DNA of 10,193 nt from Thaumarchaeota archaeon UBA223 (GTDB lineage Archaea > Thermoproteota > Nitrososphaeria > Nitrososphaerales > UBA57): the NCBI GenBank assembly GCA_002495905.1, contig DAHJ01000014.1:1-10193 (forward strand), written 5' to 3'. A model generated the notes under the pieces. The model worked only from the letters and a program-made list of their open reading frames with translations, made no database searches and was not told the origin of the DNA. This document shows, piece after piece, positions 6,124-10,193 of this stretch (the first letter of the stretch is position 1; each line of letters starts with the position of its first letter). The position numbers and the translations under genes were made by a program.

Positions 6124-7925
6124 TTTCGAATCCTACGTCTAGTAACAATTGTCGCATAAATCAAGGACGTTAAAGTAATTCCAAATAATATGTAATCAGA
6201 AGAGTCATAGTCAGATTCGTCAATTGATAAAGAAACTAGAATACCAGGATTTGCTCCAGTTAGATTACCTCCTCCCATAGGAAATACTATCATCATAGAA
6301 CCGAAAGCATCAGCACCAATAGAAGGTCCTGCAGAACCCATTGAATTAAATGGAATAGAATTAAGAATTTTTCCATCTTCTATATCAATGGCATAAAATA
6401 CACCACTTCGATCGATTGAATATAATACATCTCCACTAACAATCAAAGATGCACTCTGAATTCGATCAGGAAGATAGATTTCCCATTTTAATTCAGAAGT
6501 AGATAAATCAACAGCATAAATTGAGCCATTAGTTGGTCGATTGAGATCAAGTCTATATACAAAACCATCAAGAACTTCTCCTTTGTATTCTAGTAATCTT
6601 GGAATAACAGTGCCACAAACATTTTGAGAAGGAATATAGGCAACATTATCAGCAACAGACATTCCTGCAAAAACACCGCCTAATTGACTTGGGCAGAAGA
6701 TTTCTCCAACATATTTACTTTGAGATGCAAACATGTCAGATTCATTTTCAGTATTGTCGTTTGTATGATTATAGTTTTCAGGTCCAAAATGAATTGGTTC
6801 ATGAATAAGAGTTCCAGTAATAGCATCAACAACATACAAATAGTTAGTTTTTGAGGCTGCAATTATTGCTTTACGCTCAACATTGTCAACAGAAATATTA
6901 GTATAAACAACTTTCCAACCAGGATCATTATTATTTATATCATGGGTACTCATTTGGTGATACCATTTCATAATTCCAGTGTTTATGTTGAGGGCGACAA
7001 TAGAACTAGAGAATAAATTAGGTCCTGGACGTAATGCTGCATCAAATTGGTTTGCAGGTTCACCAGTTAGTAGAAACAGTGTTTCAGAATCTTCGTCAAT
7101 TGCAAGCAATCCCCATGAAGTTCCTCCAGCAATATAATTAGTATATCCCCAGTCGTTTTCAAAGGGTTCAATATTTCCCAGATTAGCTTGTTCATAACCC
7201 CAATTTAGTTCGCCTCCTGCAGGAGGAGAAGAGAACCAATGCCAAACTAGTTCTTTAGTTTCAACATCATATGCAGAAACAAAGCCTCTGCCTCCAAATG
7301 CATTTCCCTGTGCTCGAGTTATTAGAAGATTTTTATAAAATGTTGGAGCAAAAGGTGAGAAATATTCTCCGTTATTTCCGGGGATATTAGAACAGGTTTC
7401 AAGTAATTCAAAAACTATTTCGCCAGACATCAAATCCAATCCATAAATTGAACATTCACTAGTTTGGATATAGATTGCATCTTCGTGAATTGTAAGAGAC
7501 CTAGTTGCAAGACGTTTTGCCCAAACTTCAGTATTTTTATAATTATTAATATCGGGTTTAAATGACCATAAAGGACTGCCGTCGGTTGCATCGATTGCAT
7601 AAACTTCATTATATCCAGTTGCAACATAAACAATTCCATGATAAATCAGTGGAGTAGTTTGAATACCTTCTGGAGGAACTATATCATTATCAATAGACGA
7701 GATACTATCAAACTGATAAATCCAATTGAGTTTTAAGTTTTCGACATTATTTTTTGATATTACAGTTTGAGGACTAAATCCAGTATTTTCTTTATCAAAG
7801 GCAGAGTATTTCCAATCAAAGAAATTTTCAGAGTTCACAGTAGAGATATTTCCAGCAAATAATAATAATAATATCGTGAGAATTAATAGCTTATACAACA
7901 GAATTCTAAGCAGCAAATAGAGCAA
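6120..7925 (-). CDS. Membrane-anchored PQQ-type beta-propeller dehydrogenase (quinoprotein)
   Basis: The 601-residue protein opens with a hydrophobic signal/anchor (about 2-23), continues with an eight-bladed quinoprotein propeller (about 35-565) and ends with a transmembrane helix at about 577-595 followed by R-R-R-I-R-N. This places the propeller outside the cell and a basic tail inside. Family marks are D-A-T-D-G-S-P-L-W-S-F at 112-122, G-G-R-G-F-V-S-A-Y-D at 211-220, L-T-G-E-P-A-N-Q at 286-293, R-P-G-P-N-L at 299-304, S-I-V-A-L at 308-312, C-P-S-Q-L-G-G at 411-417 and F-P-M-G-G-G at 548-553. Such enzymes oxidise alcohols, aldehydes or sugars using PQQ and Ca2+ or a lanthanide. At 328-334 it reads H-D-I-N-N-N-D where relatives have H-D-x-W-D-x-A/D, so the catalytic Asp position is Asn332. 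The vicinal Cys pair of methanol dehydrogenase is absent. Only TTG starts (7925, or 7916) exist before the signal segment. The gene is first in a unit with the overlapping solute-binding protein gene. Confidence 0.87.
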   Translation of the reverse strand: MLYLLLRILLYKLLILTILLLLFAGNISTVNSENFFDWKYSAFDKENTGFSPQTVISKNNVENLKLNWIYQFDSISSIDNDIVPPEGIQTTPLIYHGIVYVATGYNEVYAIDATDGSPLWSFKPDINNYKNTEVWAKRLATRSLTIHEDAIYIQTSECSIYGLDLMSGEIVFELLETCSNIPGNNGEYFSPFAPTFYKNLLITRAQGNAFGGRGFVSAYDVETKELVWHWFSSPPAGGELNWGYEQANLGNIEPFENDWGYTNYIAGGTSWGLLAIDEDSETLFLLTGEPANQFDAALRPGPNLFSSSIVALNINTGIMKWYHQMSTHDINNNDPGWKVVYTNISVDNVERKAIIAASKTNYLYVVDAITGTLIHEPIHFGPENYNHTNDNTENESDMFASQSKYVGEIFCPSQLGGVFAGMSVADNVAYIPSQNVCGTVIPRLLEYKGEVLDGFVYRLDLNRPTNGSIYAVDLSTSELKWEIYLPDRIQSASLIVSGDVLYSIDRSGVFYAIDIEDGKILNSIPFNSMGSAGPSIGADAFGSMMIVFPMGGGNLTGANPGILVSLSIDESDYDSSDYILFGITLTSLIYATIVTRRRIRN

Positions 7926-8019
7926 TAAAGGTTAACAAAAATGAGAAAAAAAGTTAATTTTTGGGTAACTAAAGGAATTTTTCTAAAGAAATAATGTATT
8001 GGAAGTAAAATTAGACTTA
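7926..8019. promoter_or_regulatory. Divergent intergenic region between the quinoprotein and methyltransferase genes
   Basis: These bases separate two divergent genes and should hold both promoters. The stretch is almost all A/T with long A- and T-runs, but no sharply defined TATA box stands out at the expected distance from either start. The region after 7999 may be coding if the methyltransferase starts at TTG 7999. Confidence 0.35.
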
Positions 8020-8742
8020 ATGAATAAAATTAATTGTGGAGATACTCTAGATCTAATGAAGAATATAGAATCAAATTCAGTGCATCTAGCAATAACGTCG
8101 CCTCCATATAACGTAGGAAAAGAATATGATAAACATAATGATTTGATGGAATATGAAGAATATCTTGAGTGGTTATCAAAAGTTTGGATTGAAACAAAAA
8201 GAGTTTTAATAGATGGTGGAAGATTTGCGTTAAATGTAGGTCCTACAGGAATAAGAGATTTTAAACCAGTGCATCATGATTTATCAAATAGATTAAGAGA
8301 AATAGGAATGATATTCAGAACAGAAATCTTATGGTATAAACAGACGATGTTGAAAAGAACGGCGTGGGGAAGTTGGAAGAGTCCAAGTAATCCTCACATA
8401 ATTCCATCTTGGGAATACGTATTAATTTTTAGTAAGAATTCAATGAAATTGGAAGGAGATAAAACAAAATCAGACATTACAAGAGATGAATTTCTCAATT
8501 ATTCAGATGGTCATTGGAACATATTACCTGTTACAAAGAATAGAAAGGGTCATCCAGCTCCATTTCCGGAAGAATTGATTTACAGATTAATAAAATATTA
8601 TTCTTATGAAGGAAATACAATTTTAGATATGTTTGGAGGAACAGGAACAGTTGCTTCGGTTGCTTTAAAAAACAATAGAAATTTTATTCATATAGATATA
8701 TCCGAAGAATATTGTGACATTGCATTAAAAAGAATAAAATAA
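8020..8742 (+). CDS. Orphan DNA (cytosine-N4 or adenine-N6) methyltransferase, SPPY type
   Basis: The 240-residue protein transfers methyl groups from S-adenosylmethionine to exocyclic amino groups of DNA bases. The catalytic motif T-S-P-P-Y-N lies near the N terminus (26-31), and the AdoMet-binding motif L-D-M-F-G-G-T-G-T near the C terminus (202-210), with H-P-A-P-F-P at 178-183 before it; this permuted order defines the beta class. SPPY is typical of N4-cytosine enzymes, DPPY of N6-adenine ones, so m4C is favoured but not proven. The middle (about 110-145, rich in W, K, R and P) would read the target. ATG 8020 is preferred because relatives begin with M-N-K-I-x-x-G-D; TTG 7999 would add seven residues. 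No restriction endonuclease gene adjoins it, so it is probably an orphan enzyme for regulation, replication marking or protection. Its stop is one base from the convergent F420 gene. Confidence 0.87.
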   Translation: MNKINCGDTLDLMKNIESNSVHLAITSPPYNVGKEYDKHNDLMEYEEYLEWLSKVWIETKRVLIDGGRFALNVGPTGIRDFKPVHHDLSNRLREIGMIFRTEILWYKQTMLKRTAWGSWKSPSNPHIIPSWEYVLIFSKNSMKLEGDKTKSDITRDEFLNYSDGHWNILPVTKNRKGHPAPFPEELIYRLIKYYSYEGNTILDMFGGTGTVASVALKNNRNFIHIDISEEYCDIALKRIK

Positions 8743-8743
8743 T

Positions 8744-9769
8744 TTAAGACTGAATTGCTTTAATCGTATTCTTCCACCAGTAAGACATTTCAGGAGACAT
8801 ATCTGTATCAAATGGAAGATAGAAATTGATACGGTCTAAAAGTCCAGAATATTTTTTTAATGCCAAAGGAGCAATTTCATTAGGAGTTCCGATAAGTGCT
8901 ACAGATTCAAGAATTTCATCAGTAATTAATTTAGGCATATCTCGGAAATTACCAGATGAGGATAATTTATTTAGTTCTTTAGCAATGTCTGCCCAGCCAT
9001 GCATCTCAAGAACTTTAGAATAAGTAGGGGTAGAAGAATAAAATGCAATTTGAGATCTAACAAATTCCTTGGTTTTTTCCATAGAATTAGAATCAGGGCC
9101 AGTTATTACAAACACAGAACCACTAATGGAGACATCTTTAAGATTTCGATTATTCGATTCGCAGCCAATTTCAATATTTGGAATAATGAGATCTTTAATG
9201 TATTCTTTAGTATGTAGAGGATGAATGTGAAAACCATCACATACTTCTCCAGCTGTTTTACATAACAATTTATTTACTCCAGCTATATAGATAGGAATTT
9301 TAGGATATTCGATTGGTCCAGGGTTAAAAAAAGGAGTCATAAGATTTAGTTTGTAATACTTACCATTGAAATTCAATGGAGATTGAGTTTGCCAGCAATC
9401 CCATATGTGTCGAATACAAGAAATAATTTCTTTAAGCTGAGTAACAGGAGAATCCCAAAGCATTCCGAACCTTCTTTTTACATGAGAACGGACTTGAGTG
9501 CCAAGTCCTAGAAAGAATCGTCCATTAGAAAGCTGTGAAAGGTCCCAAGAAGTATAAGCAAGAACCATCGGACTTCTAGCTAGCGCAACAGAAATAGCAG
9601 TACCTAATTTGATTTTGGATGTGTTTTGAGATGCAATAGAAAGAGGAAGAAAAGGATTATGTTTAGTTTCACTTGTCCAAATACAATTAAAACCAATTTC
9701 TTCTGCAGTTAAAGATAATTTAGAAATATCATTAATTGCATAATCGGCAAAAACTACATCAATATCCAT
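8744..9769 (-). CDS. F420-dependent oxidoreductase, luciferase-like (LLM) family
   Basis: The 341-residue protein is a TIM-barrel oxidoreductase of the bacterial-luciferase superfamily that uses reduced or oxidised coenzyme F420, close to the group known as MSMEG_2256-like (TIGR03617). Marks are W-T-S-E-T-K-H-N-P-F-L-P at 31-42, L-G-T-A at 55-58, A-R-S-P-M at 64-68, G-R-F-F-L-G-L-G-T-Q at 83-92, R-R-F-G-M at 99-103, L-M-T-P-F-F-x-P-G-P in the middle and A-G-E-V-C-D-G-F-H-x-H-P later. The protein is cytoplasmic and of normal length. Its substrate cannot be read from the sequence. The start is ATG 9769, with a TATA box 22-30 bases upstream. It lies downstream of the 23S rRNA on the same strand but appears to have its own promoter. 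Confidence 0.9.
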   Translation of the reverse strand: MDIDVVFADYAINDISKLSLTAEEIGFNCIWTSETKHNPFLPLSIASQNTSKIKLGTAISVALARSPMVLAYTSWDLSQLSNGRFFLGLGTQVRSHVKRRFGMLWDSPVTQLKEIISCIRHIWDCWQTQSPLNFNGKYYKLNLMTPFFNPGPIEYPKIPIYIAGVNKLLCKTAGEVCDGFHIHPLHTKEYIKDLIIPNIEIGCESNNRNLKDVSISGSVFVITGPDSNSMEKTKEFVRSQIAFYSSTPTYSKVLEMHGWADIAKELNKLSSSGNFRDMPKLITDEILESVALIGTPNEIAPLALKKYSGLLDRINFYLPFDTDMSPEMSYWWKNTIKAIQS

Positions 9770-9790
9770 AGAAGTTAATGGATTTTTGAA

Positions 9791-9799
9791 TATAAAAAA
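9791..9799 (-). promoter_or_regulatory. TATA box of the F420 oxidoreductase gene / T-run after 23S rRNA
   Basis: On the minus strand the bases read T-T-T-T-T-T-A-T-A, located 22-30 bases before the ATG at 9769, as expected for a leaderless archaeal promoter. The same T-run also lies about 60 bases past the end of the 23S rRNA and could end the rRNA transcript, so a single element may close one transcript and begin the next. Confidence 0.5.
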
Positions 9800-9860
9800 T
9801 TAAAGGACAATATCTCGTCGTGTAATGATTTTTACGCAGTATAGAAATGAACATGAAAAC

Positions 9861-10193
9861 GCTTTGAAAGATTGGGAAAGGCTAGCTTAACTAGTCGACC
9901 GAAGTCTTCTAGCTTACACTACCAAACCATCAACGTTATCTTCTATAACGATTCTTCGTTGCAACAATTTCCCGAAGGAAATCATTAACAACAGGCTGTC
10001 TTTTCTCGGGAGTGGCTTCGAGCTTAGATGCATTCAGCTCTTATCCACAACAGCTTAGCTGCCCGGCATTGCTCTGTCGAACAACCGGTAGACCAGAGGC
10101 CGCGTTGATCTGTTCCTCTCGTACTAAGATCAACTTCCCCTCAGACAACCACCGCTTCCATCAGATAGAGACCGACCTGTCTCACGACGGTCT
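9861..10193 (-). rRNA. 23S ribosomal RNA, 3' part (partial)
   Basis: The minus strand carries the last third of domain V and domain VI of large-subunit rRNA. Landmarks are A-G-A-C-C-G-T-C-G-T-G-A-G-A-C-A-G-G-T at the right edge (helix 93 region) and the sarcin-ricin loop A-G-T-A-C-G-A-G-A-G-G-A-A-C (complement of 10112-10125). Further on come the conserved stretch around G-A-G-C-T-G-A-A-T-G-C-A-T-C-T-A-A-G and a G-T-T-G-A-T-G-G block before the 3' terminal helix. The sequence looks archaeal, thaumarchaeal by recollection. The mature 3' end is estimated near 9861, give or take 15 bases, from comparison with the E. coli end. G+C content is visibly higher than in the flanking genes. No 5S gene follows: only about 90 bases separate it from the next coding sequence. 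Confidence 0.93.

Noticed and set aside
6680..6862. Minus-strand frame of 60 codons inside the quinoprotein gene
   Set aside because: Shifted frame of the propeller coding sequence; the propeller motifs run through this stretch without interruption.
7430..7639. Minus-strand frame of 69 codons inside the quinoprotein gene
   Set aside because: Same reason: shifted frame, Met/Leu/Ile/Gln-rich, no independent signal.
7999..8019. Methyltransferase start at TTG 7999
   Set aside because: ATG 8020 gives the usual M-N-K-I-x-x-G-D beginning of the family; the upstream TTG cannot be excluded but is less likely.
8826..9217. Two plus-strand frames of 65 and 72 codons opposite the F420 oxidoreductase
   Set aside because: Opposite strand of a well-conserved gene, no family resemblance, overlapping one another.
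9770..9860. 5S rRNA or tRNA between 23S and the F420 gene
   Set aside because: The stretch is about 90 bases, A/T-rich, without cloverleaf or 5S-like conserved blocks.
1..10193. CRISPR array, insertion sequence, transposase, integrase or attachment sites
   Set aside because: No regularly spaced direct repeats, no terminal inverted repeats around a gene, and no protein of these families was seen in any frame.

Overview
The window reads as compact archaeal chromosome, most likely from a marine, non-ammonia-oxidising ('heterotrophic') member of the Thaumarchaeota/Nitrososphaerota. The evidence is the thaumarchaeal-looking 3' part of a 23S rRNA at the right edge, TATA boxes sitting about 20-45 nt in front of start codons with very short or absent leaders, AT-rich coding sequence, many TTG/GTG starts without Shine-Dalgarno sites, F420 use, and a PQQ-type quinoprotein next to a PqqC-like gene. 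From memory, quinoprotein dehydrogenases are a known hallmark of the heterotrophic marine clade. The lineage is an inference; no phylogeny was run. Genes are tightly packed: four convergent pairs overlap by 4 nt or are separated by 1 nt, and no gene-free stretch exceeds 110 bases.

Layout. 1-728 (+): end of leuC and complete leuD, the two subunits of isopropylmalate dehydratase (leucine synthesis). 725-1997 (-): an extended-SDR nucleotide-sugar dehydratase of the GDP-mannose 4,6-dehydratase type with an unusual insert, followed by a 38-residue zinc-ribbon gene that runs into the end of leuD. 2037-3150 (-): a membrane-anchored, iron(III)-type ABC solute-binding protein with its own promoter and a clear stem-loop/T-tract terminator. 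3215-4027 (+): a divergent winged-helix regulator with four C-terminal cysteines (V4R-like). 4029-4733 (-): a PqqC homologue lacking most catalytic residues of characterised PqqC. 4814-5113 (+): a small two-helix membrane protein. 5110-7925 (-): a two-gene unit of a membrane-anchored PQQ-type beta-propeller dehydrogenase and, overlapping it by 4 nt, a second solute-binding protein that is a paralogue of the first but has no signal peptide. 7999/8020-8742 (+): an orphan SPPY-type DNA methyltransferase. 8744-9769 (-): an F420-dependent luciferase-like oxidoreductase. About 9861-10193 (-): the 3' end of 23S rRNA, with no 5S gene behind it.

The most interesting part is 2.1-7.9 kb: a regulator, two paralogous solute-binding proteins (one anchored outside, one apparently cytoplasmic), a quinoprotein dehydrogenase and a PqqC-like protein. 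No ABC permease or ATPase is present. The dehydrogenase lacks the usual catalytic aspartate at its HDxWDxD motif, and the PqqC homologue has lost H24, R50, H84, H154, R179 and K214 equivalents (numbering of Klebsiella PqqC, recalled from memory). Together these suggest either a divergent PQQ system or a repurposed, undescribed module for a periplasm-facing ligand or redox process.
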